Shown: one piece after another, positions 1 to 9,071 of the stretch
How the letters are laid out: each line of letters opens with the position of its first letter
How positions within the stretch are numbered: position 1 is the stretch's first letter
Assembly: GCA_902362455.1 (NCBI GenBank)
Contig: CABIWJ010000010.1
Span: forward strand, 27,855-91,854
Source: Eubacteriaceae bacterium
Lineage (GTDB): Bacteria; Bacillota; Clostridia; Lachnospirales; Lachnospiraceae
Reading direction: 5' to 3'
Length of the DNA stretch: 64,000 nucleotides
Notes under the pieces: model-generated
Seen by the model: only the letters and a program-made list of their open reading frames with translations
The model's database searches: none
What the model was told of the DNA's origin: nothing
Made by a program: the position numbers and the translations under genes

Positions 1-2
1 TT

Positions 3-863
3 GGTGCAGTAAAATTAGATGATAATTTTAAGAAAAAAGGTACATATCAGAAATTGATAAAGCCTGAATTATTTAAGAAGATACATCCAATAGTCACCGG
101 AATTACGAAATTGCAGGATAGAGATTTTACTAATGAGAAGAATTTCAAATATGTTATTAAAGAGTTTTTGAGATGGTGCGGTGACGATTATATATTCTGT
201 ACATATGGTAATCAGGACTTGTATGAATTGCAATGTAATATGAGATACCATAATGTAGAGATACCATGGAAATATCCTTTTAAATATATAGATATACAGA
301 AGATTCTCAGTGTAGAATATAAAGAAGAAATCGAACAGATGTCGTTAGAGAAGGCAGTCAATTTCTTAAAGATTAACCATAAAAGCGTATACCACAGAGC
401 ATTAGGCGATGCAATGTATACAGCAGAAATTCTATGCAGATTAGATAAGGAAAATATAAGAAAATATATTTCAATCGACCATTGTTGTCTGCCAGAGACA
501 GAGAGAATAGCAAAAGATATTGATTTAGGGACAAATAATGAATATATTACACCTATATTTCCTAGTAAAGAGGAGTTGTTAGAGAATACAAAGCTTCACA
601 TTACCAGATGTCCGGAATGTATGAAAAAATGCCGTAAGAAGATAAGATGGTTTTCAGATGGGTCGAAATATCTATGTGTAGCAAAATGTGAAGAACATGG
701 TCTGTTAGAGGGTATAATCAATATTAAGAAGTTATATAATGAAGAGAAATACTATGGAATAAGAAAAGTATATCTGATAAATGAAGAGAAGTATAATCAT
801 ATAGTTGGCAGAAAAGAAGCAATTAAAGAGAAGAGAAGGCAAAAGCGTAAAACACAGAAATAA
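3..863 (+). CDS. DEDDh-type 3'-5' exonuclease, 5'-truncated by window edge
   Basis: The reading frame is open to the left edge, so this is the C-terminal part of a longer protein; a TTG at 54 is only an internal codon. The first visible residues (GAVKLDD) match the strand after exonuclease motif I, whose DxE would lie upstream of the window. Motif II is visible as HPIVTGIT, followed by YGNQDLYEL, and motif III as HRALGDAMYTA with the catalytic His and Asp. This is the RNase T / DNA polymerase III epsilon fold, which removes 3' nucleotides from DNA or RNA. After the exonuclease domain comes a tail with two Cys pairs (CPECMKKC and CVAKCEEHG), probably a small zinc site, and a very basic C-terminus that could bind nucleic acid. 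The fold is clear; the substrate cannot be read from sequence. Confidence 0.8.
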   Translation, partial: GAVKLDDNFKKKGTYQKLIKPELFKKIHPIVTGITKLQDRDFTNEKNFKYVIKEFLRWCGDDYIFCTYGNQDLYELQCNMRYHNVEIPWKYPFKYIDIQKILSVEYKEEIEQMSLEKAVNFLKINHKSVYHRALGDAMYTAEILCRLDKENIRKYISIDHCCLPETERIAKDIDLGTNNEYITPIFPSKEELLENTKLHITRCPECMKKCRKKIRWFSDGSKYLCVAKCEEHGLLEGIINIKKLYNEEKYYGIRKVYLINEEKYNHIVGRKEAIKEKRRQKRKTQK

Positions 864-883
864 TAAAATAAGAGGAAAGAGAT

Positions 884-1021
884 ATGCGTAAAAAGACATT
901 TGTAGTTATTAAATATATAATCTGCTTTCCTATATATGTTTTGTTAGTCATATTTGGATTTGTAGGTGGTGCAGATTCAAGGGATATATGGGACAATATA
1001 TCAAAATGGATTAATAAGTAA
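884..1021 (+). CDS. 45-aa single-pass membrane micro-protein
   Basis: A 45-codon frame begins 20 bases after the exonuclease stop with a good ribosome-binding site (AGAGGAAAGA) five or so bases before ATG. It encodes MRKKTF followed by one hydrophobic segment at about residues 7-28 and a short polar tail (DSRDIWDNISKWINK). It is probably co-transcribed with the exonuclease and is followed directly by an intrinsic terminator. No family is recognised. Its support is the start signal, the coherent membrane topology and its position between gene and terminator. Confidence 0.55.
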   Translation: MRKKTFVVIKYIICFPIYVLLVIFGFVGGADSRDIWDNISKWINK

Positions 1022-1049
1022 TAAAAATTAATTGATTAATTTTTAAATA

Positions 1050-1102
1050 AAAAACTTAGAATAATAATTAAGAAAAATACTTAATATTATTCTAAGTTTT
1101 TT
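1050..1102 (+). terminator. Intrinsic terminator after micro-protein
   Basis: A long perfect stem (AAAACTTAGAATAATA pairing with TATTATTCTAAGTTTT) is followed by T residues. It ends the exonuclease/micro-protein transcript and abuts repeat family A. Confidence 0.8.
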
Positions 1103-1194
1103 ACTTACTAGGAAATTTCGTTGAAATTGTCCTAGTAAGTAAAAACGCTCCGCAAGGATCGCACTGCGGCGGAGAATGTCGCAAGCGACATTCT
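1101..1194. repeat. Dispersed structured repeat, family A, copy 1
   Basis: About 94 bases nearly identical to 13277-13371. It holds three hairpins in order: TTACTTACTAGGA pairing with TCCTAGTAAGTAA, a middle GC-rich stem starting CTCCGC, and GAATGTCGC pairing with GCGACATTC across AA. In the other copy a T-A pair of the first stem is C-G (ACTTACC/GGTAAGT), a compensatory change. Both copies lie just 3' of plus-strand genes. It may be a REP-like element or a transcript-end structure. Confidence 0.8.
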
Positions 1195-1203
1195 TTATTC
1201 TCA

Positions 1204-1953
1204 TTATTCGTTATCCGGAAGTGATTGTTTATAATTCTCAATTAATCCATCAAGTTCTTCTAAGAAACAATCAACACAACCATAGAAAGAATCATTATTA
1301 GTAGGATCGTCGAATTTATTACGGATAGCTGAAAGTTCATCGATAGCGGCTGTTAATCTCTTTCTTCCTGTATCATTAAGATATAAGAGATATCTGCTTC
1401 GCTCATTTTCTTCAGCAGTATTTTTTCTTAATACAACCTGAATATTAGGTTTCTCACCGATGTATCTATAAGTTATGGCAGGTGAAGCATGATTAAACAT
1501 ATGCTGAAGATATGTTATATCACCGGTAGATTTGTAATATCTCCAGGCGTAAGTTTTTCTCATTGTCTGGGCACCAATTGCGGATATTCCAACTGATTGA
1601 CCGACAGCTTTAAATACTCTGTATGCCTGTTCTCTTGATAAAGGTGCAGTAGAATTAGTGTGACCAAGTATAAGATATCCATCAGGATCCTTGCCTTTGA
1701 CTAATTCATCGATAATTTTCTGGTCTTCTTCAGAAAATTCATAAGTTGTCATTATCTCTCTGGCACCTATGGATACAGAAATAGAAGATTTGCCTTTAAC
1801 ATCTTTATTCTTTAATTTAAGTATCTCCTGAAGTGCCATACCTGTTCCAATACCTATCTGAAACATAATATAATATTTATCGTCTACTTTTCTTAATGCC
1901 TGTTTAAATCTTTCTAAAGTTTCATCGTCCTTTATTGGTGCTACCCAACCCAT
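1204..1953 (-). CDS. YoeC-like tyrosine recombinase-fold protein, probably degenerate
   Basis: This 249-aa protein resembles the catalytic half of tyrosine recombinases but has no N-terminal core-binding domain. The segment MRKTYAWRY corresponds to the HxxR box, HMFNHASPAITYRYIG to the second His and the nucleophilic Tyr region. The first catalytic Arg, normally in TGLR, appears as TGMAL, and the His of HxxR is Gln, so strand-transfer activity is doubtful. A C-terminal extension of about 70 residues (from EENERSRY) has CVDC and is unlike integrases. The start at 1953 has AGAGG upstream. No att-like repeats flank it, and it is likely a conserved chromosomal protein with a DNA-binding role rather than an active integrase. 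The resemblance to Bacillus YoeC is from memory, not searched. Confidence 0.6.
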   Translation of the reverse strand: MGWVAPIKDDETLERFKQALRKVDDKYYIMFQIGIGTGMALQEILKLKNKDVKGKSSISVSIGAREIMTTYEFSEEDQKIIDELVKGKDPDGYLILGHTNSTAPLSREQAYRVFKAVGQSVGISAIGAQTMRKTYAWRYYKSTGDITYLQHMFNHASPAITYRYIGEKPNIQVVLRKNTAEENERSRYLLYLNDTGRKRLTAAIDELSAIRNKFDDPTNNDSFYGCVDCFLEELDGLIENYKQSLPDNE

Positions 1954-1990
1954 AATATTACCTCTTTTCTATTAAAATTCTATTAAAATA

Positions 1991-3469
1991 TTAACGTATG
2001 CCTGAACGTTTCTGACGTCTGCGTCTTCTATTACGACGTCTACGTTTTCGGTTAAAGTTTTGAATAACTCTTGTATATCTTATGACTAAGATTATAACTG
2101 CTATAATTATAATTATTGTCAGCAGAATCCAGATATTTATATTTATGGATCCCTTCTTAGGCTTGCTTGTATTAGATTTGGTATTCTTCTTTGGACCAAA
2201 TTCAAATGAGTTATCATTTGAATTAAGAACAAGAGAAGTTCCTCCGACATTCTTGTCCGCATAATAATAAGCTATATTAGCAATCTTACCATCGGTCTGT
2301 TCTGAAGAATCTAAAAAGTCTAATTCAGATTTACAATCTGCAAGCGTAACACCTTTAGGAAGTACAACATTTCCTTCTGTACCTAATTCTATAAGAGGTG
2401 TACTTGAACCAAAAACAGTATCGAGTTTGTTAGTTGAATTACTAAAAGAGAAATTCTTTTCATTCTCCGATACATTTGAAAGTGAGAAATTATTAAAACC
2501 ATAATCTAATAATAACTTTGTGTCATTATATACATTTGCACCGTTAGAACGCATAACAACACTTATAAGTGTCATACCATTACGTCTTGCGAATGTAACA
2601 AGTGTTGTGCCTGACTGATCAACATATCCTGTCTTACCACCTAGGATTCCTTCATAATAAACAGGATTATTAGGAAACATCATCTGATGTCTGTTAGCTA
2701 TAGGCAGAGTCTCCGATTGCTTATTAGTAGCAGGAATAGTATATGTAGTATTAGATTCTATTTTAAGAAATTCATCATTAGCAGCCGCAGCTCTCGTAAT
2801 CATAGCCATATCATAACAAGTAGTGTAGTGGTCCTCTAAGAACAAACCATGAGGATTGGCAAAATGACTGTCTGTAGCACCTGCCTCTTTGGCACGTGCA
2901 TTCATCATATCTGCAAATACAGAAATAGCAACTTTTGATTCATCATATTCCTGGCCGGATGCCTTAAGTTCGGATATCTTCTGGGCATAAGCATCACTTT
3001 TTCTTGCTACATATTCGGCAACAGCATTAGCTGCTTCATTAGCTGATTTAAGCATAACAGCATAAAGAGAATCTTTTAATGATAGTAATTCACCTTCCTG
3101 TCTGGCAATGTGAGCTGCACCAGATTCTAAGGAATATATGTCATAGTGATAGTATTCAACCATATCTGAAAGATTACCATTCTCTAATGCTATTAATGTA
3201 GTTAGAATCTTTGTAATACTTGCAGGATACATCTTCTTGTGGCAGTCTTTATCATATAATACTGCACCTGTAGATGCTTCAATCAGAACTCCGGTTTCAG
3301 CATAAATGTCGGGGTAGGCAGGCCAGTTTTGTTCACCGTCTGCGTAAACATTTACCTCTGAATTGTGGATAAACACTGAAAAAATTATGGTTAATGTTAA
3401 TAAAACACTTATATATCTGTAAAATGCAGGAGAAGAAGATGTTCTGCATCCGTTATTTACTTTATTCAT
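1991..3469 (-). CDS. dacF: D-alanyl-D-alanine carboxypeptidase (PBP5/DacF type)
   Basis: A secreted or membrane-bound serine D,D-carboxypeptidase that trims the terminal D-Ala of peptidoglycan stem peptides. All three penicillin-binding motifs are present: SITK (nucleophile and general base), SAN, and KTG. The start is placed at the ATG at 3469, giving a signal peptide/TM segment; an upstream in-frame ATG lacks a good ribosome-binding site. The C-terminus has a second transmembrane segment after GSININ and then an exceptionally arginine-rich cytoplasmic tail (KRRRRNRRRRRQKR). DacF proteins normally end in an amphipathic helix, so the true TM plus polyarginine end is unusual. Monocistronic as far as can be seen. 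Confidence 0.9.
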   Translation of the reverse strand: MNKVNNGCRTSSSPAFYRYISVLLTLTIIFSVFIHNSEVNVYADGEQNWPAYPDIYAETGVLIEASTGAVLYDKDCHKKMYPASITKILTTLIALENGNLSDMVEYYHYDIYSLESGAAHIARQEGELLSLKDSLYAVMLKSANEAANAVAEYVARKSDAYAQKISELKASGQEYDESKVAISVFADMMNARAKEAGATDSHFANPHGLFLEDHYTTCYDMAMITRAAAANDEFLKIESNTTYTIPATNKQSETLPIANRHQMMFPNNPVYYEGILGGKTGYVDQSGTTLVTFARRNGMTLISVVMRSNGANVYNDTKLLLDYGFNNFSLSNVSENEKNFSFSNSTNKLDTVFGSSTPLIELGTEGNVVLPKGVTLADCKSELDFLDSSEQTDGKIANIAYYYADKNVGGTSLVLNSNDNSFEFGPKKNTKSNTSKPKKGSININIWILLTIIIIIAVIILVIRYTRVIQNFNRKRRRRNRRRRRQKRSGIR

Positions 3470-3605
3470 AAGGAAAAATCTGCCTTTCAATTTGATAGAT
3501 ATTATTATACACAATATAAAATAAAAATGCAACTAATTAATGTTACGTTTTATATAAAAATATTTTGTTGCATAATATATAGATATATTGTTAAATATGT
3601 TTAAA

Positions 3606-3639
3606 CAGAAAAATGACCATACCTCAATTGAAGTATGGT
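3606..3639 (-). terminator. Terminator of V-ATPase operon
   Basis: On the minus strand ACCATACTTC-AATT-GAGGTATGGT is followed by CATTTTT, about 45 bases after the ntpD stop. Confidence 0.8.
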
Positions 3640-3682
3640 TATCTCTCGTATCAGCCTGATATTAAAATATCATTTAAGTATA

Positions 3683-4315
3683 TTATCGGCTTTGTTTGCT
3701 GGAATTCATACGCTTAATAACCTTAAGTCGTGTAAATTCTTCACGTTCTTTTTCTTCTAATGCATTTGAAATAGTAGTGGTTAATTCCTGATATGCAGGA
3801 ATTGTAATATTCTGAAGTGCATTAGCACGCTTCTGCGTTTTCTTAATATTGTGAGCAAGACGGTAGGCAGAATTCTCAACCATAGACAGTTCAATGGTAA
3901 GTTCTTTAACCTTTTCGAAACCATGCTTTGCAGCATCTAAAGATTCTCTGGTACTGTAAAATGCATAGTCAGGAGTATCTTTTCTCTCATTGTCATATTC
4001 GACAAGAGGAATTTCAGTACCCATAATACTACGTGTTTTAATCTTAATGGAATCTTCGATAGGAATTGCATATGCAAATGCATTTACTTCGTTAATTCCC
4101 ATTTCAATATTAGCTTTTTGCAAAGCCTTATATGCTTCTGTATATGTGTTATCAATTTTACTCTGAATACTCTCTGCCTTTGAGATAAGCTCCATTAGTT
4201 CACGAATAAGTATGTTTCTTTTCTTATCCATTAACTCATATCCCTGTTTAGCAAGAGCTAAAGAGTTTTTTGCAATTATAAGGTTGCCCTTTGTGGGGAA
4301 TGTATTTGGATTCAT
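3683..4315 (-). CDS. ntpD: V-type ATPase subunit D (central stalk)
   Basis: Subunit D is the rotating central-stalk coiled coil that couples ATP hydrolysis in A3B3 to the membrane rotor. The protein is about 210 aa, mostly long helices, with the family start NPNTFPTKGNL and helical C-terminus rich in TLQKRANALQ-like heptads (KKTQKRANALQN). The start is set at the ATG at 4315, nine bases from AAAGGT; the ATG at 4324 sits directly on that ribosome-binding site. It is the last gene of the nine-gene operon, 26 bases after ntpB, followed by the terminator. Confidence 0.93.
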   Translation of the reverse strand: MNPNTFPTKGNLIIAKNSLALAKQGYELMDKKRNILIRELMELISKAESIQSKIDNTYTEAYKALQKANIEMGINEVNAFAYAIPIEDSIKIKTRSIMGTEIPLVEYDNERKDTPDYAFYSTRESLDAAKHGFEKVKELTIELSMVENSAYRLAHNIKKTQKRANALQNITIPAYQELTTTISNALEEKEREEFTRLKVIKRMNSSKQSR

Positions 4316-4341
4316 ATATACCATACCTTTCTCAAATACAA

Positions 4342-5742
4342 TTAATTAAGCTCTAAATCATCTGTATAATTATCATAATACTTATCAAGAATCTTGGTAT
4401 CGATTCGGTCTAGTTCTTCTTTTGGCAGCATATGAAGTAATTTCCAGCCCAAATCCAAGGTAGTGATGATATCTCTGTTCTCGTAGTCTTTCTGTCCTAC
4501 AAAATGACGTTCAAATGCGTTACCAAATGCAAGATATTTCTTATCAGTATCAGAAAGTTCATCTTCACCGATTACTGATGCTAAGGCTCTTGCTTCACCA
4601 ACTTTCGCATAGGATGAGAATAACTGGTTGGCAACTGACTGGTGGTCGTCCCTTGTGAAGCCTTCACCGATACCATCTTTCATAAGACGTGAAAGTGATG
4701 GCAGAACATTAATTGGAGGATAGATTGACTGACCATGTAATGTACGGTCTAGAACTATCTGTCCCTCAGTAATATATCCTGTTAAGTCAGGAATTGGATG
4801 AGTAATATCATCATTAGGCATTGTAAGTATAGGAATCTGGGTTACAGAACCCTTACTGTTGTTAGCTATACCTGCACGTTCATAGATAGTTGCAAGTTCA
4901 CTGTATAAATATCCGGGATAACCTTTACGTGATGGAATCTCGCCTTTTGAAGATGAAACCTCACGCATAGCCTCTGCAAATGATGTCATATCAGTTAAGA
5001 TTACAAGAACGTGTTTACCTTCATCAAATGCAAGGTATTCAGCAGCCGTTAAAGCAACCTTAGGAGTAATAAGTCTTTCTACAACAGGATCATTTGCAAG
5101 ATTTAAGAACATTACAACGTGGTCAGATACACCACTTTCATCAAATGTCTTTCTGAAATAATCAGCTACATCATGTTTAACGCCCATTGCACCAAAGATT
5201 ACTACAAGTTCTTCGTCAGAGTCATCTCCAAGAGAAGCCTGTTTAACAATCTGTGCTGCAAGTTCATTATGTGGAAGACCATTTCCGGAGAAGATAGGAA
5301 GCTTCTGTCCACGAATAAGTGTTGTAAGTCCATCAATTGCAGATATACCTGTTCTGATGTAGTTACGTGGATATTCACGAGTTACAGGGTTAAGTGGCTT
5401 ACCATTAACATCCCTCTTTATATCTGAAATGATTGGTCCCATACCATCGATTGGTTTACCGATACCATTAAATGTTCTTCCTAATATGTCTAAAGAAAGA
5501 GGAATCATAAGTGGATGTCCTGTAAGTTTTGTATGGGTATTTGTAAGTGACATATTCTCAGAACCCTCAAATACCTGGATAATAGCCTTATCTTCGTAAA
5601 TCTCGATAATTCTTCCAAGTTTCTTATGAGGATCATTATCTAATGTAAGTTCAACAATTTCATCATATGCGGCATTAGAAACACCTTCTAGTGCTACAAG
5701 AGGGCCTTTTATTTCACTAAGACCTAAATATTCAATAGCCAT
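4342..5742 (-). CDS. ntpB: V-type ATPase subunit B
   Basis: Regulatory/non-catalytic nucleotide-binding subunit of the V1 head, 466 aa, the usual length. It carries [23 protein letters not shown] in place of a canonical P-loop (typical of B), [17 protein letters not shown] and [25 protein letters not shown] written here in pieces as seen along the chain. The start has AGGAGG eight bases upstream, and the gene follows ntpA by 13 bases, implying tight translational coupling. Nothing unusual is seen. Confidence 0.97.
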   Translation of the reverse strand: MAIEYLGLSEIKGPLVALEGVSNAAYDEIVELTLDNDPHKKLGRIIEIYEDKAIIQVFEGSENMSLTNTHTKLTGHPLMIPLSLDILGRTFNGIGKPIDGMGPIISDIKRDVNGKPLNPVTREYPRNYIRTGISAIDGLTTLIRGQKLPIFSGNGLPHNELAAQIVKQASLGDDSDEELVVIFGAMGVKHDVADYFRKTFDESGVSDHVVMFLNLANDPVVERLITPKVALTAAEYLAFDEGKHVLVILTDMTSFAEAMREVSSSKGEIPSRKGYPGYLYSELATIYERAGIANNSKGSVTQIPILTMPNDDITHPIPDLTGYITEGQIVLDRTLHGQSIYPPINVLPSLSRLMKDGIGEGFTRDDHQSVANQLFSSYAKVGEARALASVIGEDELSDTDKKYLAFGNAFERHFVGQKDYENRDIITTLDLGWKLLHMLPKEELDRIDTKILDKYYDNYTDDLELN

Positions 5743-5755
5743 TTTCTAATACCTC

Positions 5756-7528
5756 CTATCCATTCTTTCTCATTACTTCATCATAGAATGTATCAATATA
5801 TTTCTTATAATCATCAAACATTTCCAAGTGGTCATTTGGAATGTCGTATTTGATTGCTATTATTTTCTCGAAAATATCATTTTCTTTTAATACACTCATT
5901 GGCATACCTAATCCGATAAGTGCGCGGGCTTTATTATTGAGGTATAAAATTGTTCTCATCATAAGATTCTGCTTCTCAAGTGATACGCAGGTATCATCTT
6001 TATGGAAAGCATTCTGTTGTAAGAAACCAAGACGTATAACACGGGCAATTTCAAGTGTCAGCTTCTGGTCATCAGGAAGAACATCACTACCAATAAGTTT
6101 AACAATCTCTATAAGACTGCTTTCCTGGTTAAGTATTGCAAGAATCTCATTTCTGTTAGATACGAAATCGTTTGCAACATTTTCATTATACCAAGGTGCA
6201 AGGTCTAATAAATATTCTGAATAACTTGTAAGCCAGTGAATGGCTGGGAAATGTCTTGCATAAGCAAGTGATTTATCAAGTCCCCAGAAACATCTTACGA
6301 AACGTTTAGTATTCTGTGTAACTGGTTCAGAGAAGTCACCACCCTGTGGAGAAACAGCACCGATTATAGATACTGAACCCTCTGTACAGTTAAGATTCTG
6401 TACATAACCCGCTCTTTCATAGAATGCTGATAACTTACTTGCAAGGTATGCAGGGAAACCTTCTTCAGCAGGCATTTCTTCAAGACGGCCTGATAATTCA
6501 CGAAGGGCCTCTGCCCATCTTGATGTTGAGTCTGCCATAATTGCTACATGGTAACCCATATCTCTGTAATATTCTGCAAGTGTAATACCTGTGTAAATAC
6601 TTGCCTCACGTGCAGCCACAGGCATATTAGATGTATTTGCAATAAGGGTGGTTCTATCCATAAGAGGATTACCTGACTTAGGGTCAACTAACTTAGAGAA
6701 ATCTTCAAGAACCTGTGTCATCTCATTACCACGCTCACCACAACCAATGTATACGATAATGTCAGCATCTGACCATTTAGCTATCTGGTGCTGTGTCATT
6801 GTCTTACCTGTACCGAAACCACCTGGAATAGCCGCTGTACCACCCTTAGCAATAGGGAAGAGTGTATCAAGGATACGCTGACCTGTAACAAGTGGCTTTG
6901 TAGATGGGAAACGCTTGTTAATAGGACGTGGAACTCGAATTGGCCATTTCTGCGTCATTGTAAGTTCTAAGTCTGTACCATCTTTCTGTGTTATGGTTAC
7001 GATAGTTTCATTAATAGTATACTCACCATCAGATACAACACTTTTAACTGTACCTGAAATATATGGAGGAACCATACATTTATGAACAATAGCAGAGGTC
7101 TCTGGAACTTCAGCTATTATTGTGCCACCCTGGACTTCATCACCGGGTGCTACTGTAATATGAGTATTCCATTTCTTAGAAGTATCAAGGGAATCTACAC
7201 TGATACCTCTTGAAATATAGATACCGGACTGTTTAGCAATATCACTTAATGGACGTTCAATACCGTCGAATATGTTGTGAATGATACCGGGTGCAAGAGT
7301 AACGAATATAGAACTACCTGTAGAATATACAAGGTCTCCGGGTTTAAGACCTGAGGTCTCTTCATATACCTGGATTGTTGTCATCTCAGATGTAAGTCCG
7401 ATTACTTCACCGACTAATTTCTCATCACTAACATAGACCATTTCGCCCATTTTAAATGCGGTACGACCTTTTATGTAGATGACCGGTCCGTTTATACCAT
7501 AAATTTTACCTGTTAATTCATTATTCAT
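5756..7528 (-). CDS. ntpA: V-type ATPase catalytic subunit A
   Basis: The 590-aa catalytic subunit of the V1 head. The P-loop GGFGTGKT, the non-homologous insert of V/A-type A subunits before it, and the catalytic region GERGNEM with [14 protein letters not shown] are all present. The start has AGGAGG and lies 11 bases after ntpE. In bacteria of this type the complex usually either pumps Na+ or H+ at the expense of ATP or makes ATP; the sequence of A does not distinguish these. Confidence 0.97.
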   Translation of the reverse strand: MNNELTGKIYGINGPVIYIKGRTAFKMGEMVYVSDEKLVGEVIGLTSEMTTIQVYEETSGLKPGDLVYSTGSSIFVTLAPGIIHNIFDGIERPLSDIAKQSGIYISRGISVDSLDTSKKWNTHITVAPGDEVQGGTIIAEVPETSAIVHKCMVPPYISGTVKSVVSDGEYTINETIVTITQKDGTDLELTMTQKWPIRVPRPINKRFPSTKPLVTGQRILDTLFPIAKGGTAAIPGGFGTGKTMTQHQIAKWSDADIIVYIGCGERGNEMTQVLEDFSKLVDPKSGNPLMDRTTLIANTSNMPVAAREASIYTGITLAEYYRDMGYHVAIMADSTSRWAEALRELSGRLEEMPAEEGFPAYLASKLSAFYERAGYVQNLNCTEGSVSIIGAVSPQGGDFSEPVTQNTKRFVRCFWGLDKSLAYARHFPAIHWLTSYSEYLLDLAPWYNENVANDFVSNRNEILAILNQESSLIEIVKLIGSDVLPDDQKLTLEIARVIRLGFLQQNAFHKDDTCVSLEKQNLMMRTILYLNNKARALIGLGMPMSVLKENDIFEKIIAIKYDIPNDHLEMFDDYKKYIDTFYDEVMRKNG

Positions 7529-7539
7529 GGAGCAACCTC

Positions 7540-8112
7540 CTAAAATGTAATTGTGTAGTCAGTTTTTATTTCATTTATTTTGTAATTAAATGAGTTGTCT
7601 ACAAGAATATTTCTGGCAGGAATAATTGCTCTCATTCCTCTGCCAAAAGAATATTTGCTTATAGATATGGCTACACCTGTTTTAGCTTCGAGATAATCTT
7701 TTTTGTCAGCATCTAAAGGGTCAATATATATTGTAATATCTGATTCAGGTGCTATTTCAATAGAAGATTTTATCTCATTTACCAGAAGATTCTTATAATC
7801 CTCTGTTTCAAAATAGTCATTTAACATTTTCTGTACTTCATCAAAAAGTAATTCTTTTAAATTATCTTTCTTATGAGTAAGTTTTCTTCGAATATGCTGC
7901 TGTTGTAAAGAAAAATCTTTACTAAATTCACGTCTGATGCTTTCCATCTGGGTATGTTCCTGAATCTCCCATTTCTTAATAGCATCTTTTTTATAATTTT
8001 CAAACTGTATATTTAAGCCTTCTTTATATTCTTCAACAAGACTGGCTTTTTTCTGCATGGCAGAATTCATAGAAACTTCCATAAAGTGTTGTAATTTATC
8101 GTTAATATTCAT
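7540..8112 (-). CDS. ntpE: V-type ATPase subunit E (peripheral stalk)
   Basis: About 190 aa, long N-terminal coiled coil (MQKKASLVEEYKEGL, then KKDAIKKWEIQEH) and a small C-terminal alpha/beta domain, as in E subunits that form the stator stalk with the G-type subunit encoded by the first gene. Start at 8112 has GCGAGG five bases upstream; the frame also opens at 8124 but without a spaced ribosome-binding site. A small hairpin GCCAC-GTGGC at 8127-8145 lies just upstream of the ribosome-binding site. Confidence 0.88.
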   Translation of the reverse strand: MNINDKLQHFMEVSMNSAMQKKASLVEEYKEGLNIQFENYKKDAIKKWEIQEHTQMESIRREFSKDFSLQQQHIRRKLTHKKDNLKELLFDEVQKMLNDYFETEDYKNLLVNEIKSSIEIAPESDITIYIDPLDADKKDYLEAKTGVAISISKYSFGRGMRAIIPARNILVDNSFNYKINEIKTDYTITF

Positions 8113-8153
8113 ATTGCCTCGCATTCTGCCACTTAAAAAATGTGGCTAAAACA

Positions 8154-8462
8154 TTAAAGTTTAAGTCCTATGGCTTCACTTACATAAGATGTAATAAAGT
8201 CGCTGCGACGTCCGCTGCCATGTCTGTCAGGAATCTCGACAAGAAGTGGTTGCTTACGGTTAAGCTTTATATCATCTATGATTTCAGGAAACTCAAAACT
8301 TAATTTCTCTGTTATGAGAATAATACCAATCTCTTTATCAGATAAGGCATTATTTAAGGCATCTTTTAATTCGCCTTTTTCGTGGACGACTACGCCTTCA
8401 ATACCGGCTAGTCGCAACCCTGTCTGGGTATCTACGTTATCACTGATTAAAAATATCTTCAT
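8154..8462 (-). CDS. ntpG: V-type ATPase subunit F (central stalk)
   Basis: A 102-aa Rossmann-like protein (MKIFLISDN, GIILITE, PLLVEIPDRHG) matching the F subunit, NtpG in Enterococcus nomenclature, which binds D in the rotor stalk and tunes ATPase activity. The ATG at 8462 follows GGAATGGAG; the same ribosome-binding-site string ends the family-B repeats elsewhere in this window. Unlike its neighbours it is separated from the preceding gene by a 110-base structured spacer. Confidence 0.9.
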   Translation of the reverse strand: MKIFLISDNVDTQTGLRLAGIEGVVVHEKGELKDALNNALSDKEIGIILITEKLSFEFPEIIDDIKLNRKQPLLVEIPDRHGSGRRSDFITSYVSEAIGLKL

Positions 8463-8474
8463 ACTGGTCTCCAT

Positions 8475-8585
8475 TCCGGAGCGTTTTATGACAGGACAGA
8501 CATGAAATTACTCAGGATTTAAGTAATTTCATGTTGTATAAAATAATACCTGGTATTATTTTACATTTGTCTCCACTCCTGTATC
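8475..8585 (-). other. Structured intercistronic spacer between ntpK and ntpG
   Basis: On the minus strand this spacer folds into two strong hairpins: AAAATAATACC-A-GGTATTATTTT and ACATGAAATTACT pairing with AGTAATTTCATGT, and ends in AAAACGCTCCGGAATGGAG just before the ntpG start. The string AAAACGCTCCG is shared with repeat family A. All other operon gaps are short. The structures may protect or attenuate the message to help overproduce the c-ring proteolipid relative to downstream subunits; this is inference. Confidence 0.55.
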
Positions 8586-9020
8586 TTACAATTTACTTAA
8601 AATCATGAATGAGATAATAAGTCCGTAAAGAGCAACACCTTCGGCAAGACCTACGAAGATAAGTGATTTACCAAGGATACTCTGGTCTTCACTAATTGCA
8701 CCAAGAGCTGCACTTGCTGCACTTGCAACGGCGATACCACCACCGATACAAGATAAGCCTGTAACTAATGCTGCACCGATATAACCAAGACCTGTTGCAA
8801 GACCACTTGAAGTAGCTGTAGTAGTAGCTTCAGCGGCTGAAACATTACCTGTAAACATTACTATCTGTGAAATAATTAAGATGCCGAAGAAAGAAATTAT
8901 ATTAATAGCGAGGCTCTTCTTATAATGACCTCTTGATTTTTCTCCAATGGCATATGCTCCAAATGGAACTACAATACTAAGAATAAGTGCGATTGCTAAA
9001 GTGATTTTTACTGCTAACAT
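8586..9020 (-). CDS. ntpK: V-type ATPase proteolipid subunit c/K
   Basis: Rotor-ring proteolipid of 144 aa with four hydrophobic segments (about 4-24, 38-58, 78-108, 118-142). The second helical hairpin holds the Gly/Ala-rich helix (GGGIAVASAASAALG) and the ion-binding Glu in GLAEGVALYGL. The first hairpin lacks both the usual small-residue helix and a carboxylate and is poorly conserved, so each subunit likely supplies one ion site per four helices, as in V-type rings. No Gln/Thr pattern typical of known Na+ c-rings is obvious around the Glu, but ion specificity cannot be settled here. Start has AAGGAGG. Confidence 0.9.
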   Translation of the reverse strand: MLAVKITLAIALILSIVVPFGAYAIGEKSRGHYKKSLAINIISFFGILIISQIVMFTGNVSAAEATTTATSSGLATGLGYIGAALVTGLSCIGGGIAVASAASAALGAISEDQSILGKSLIFVGLAEGVALYGLIISFMILSKL

Positions 9021-9071
9021 AAATTAATCCTCCTTAAATTCGTAAGTTATTCTGATAATAATCAGTTTTAT

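Noticed and set aside
1204..1953. Active phage or element integrase
   Set aside because: Catalytic residues are replaced, the core-binding domain is missing, and there are no flanking attachment repeats.
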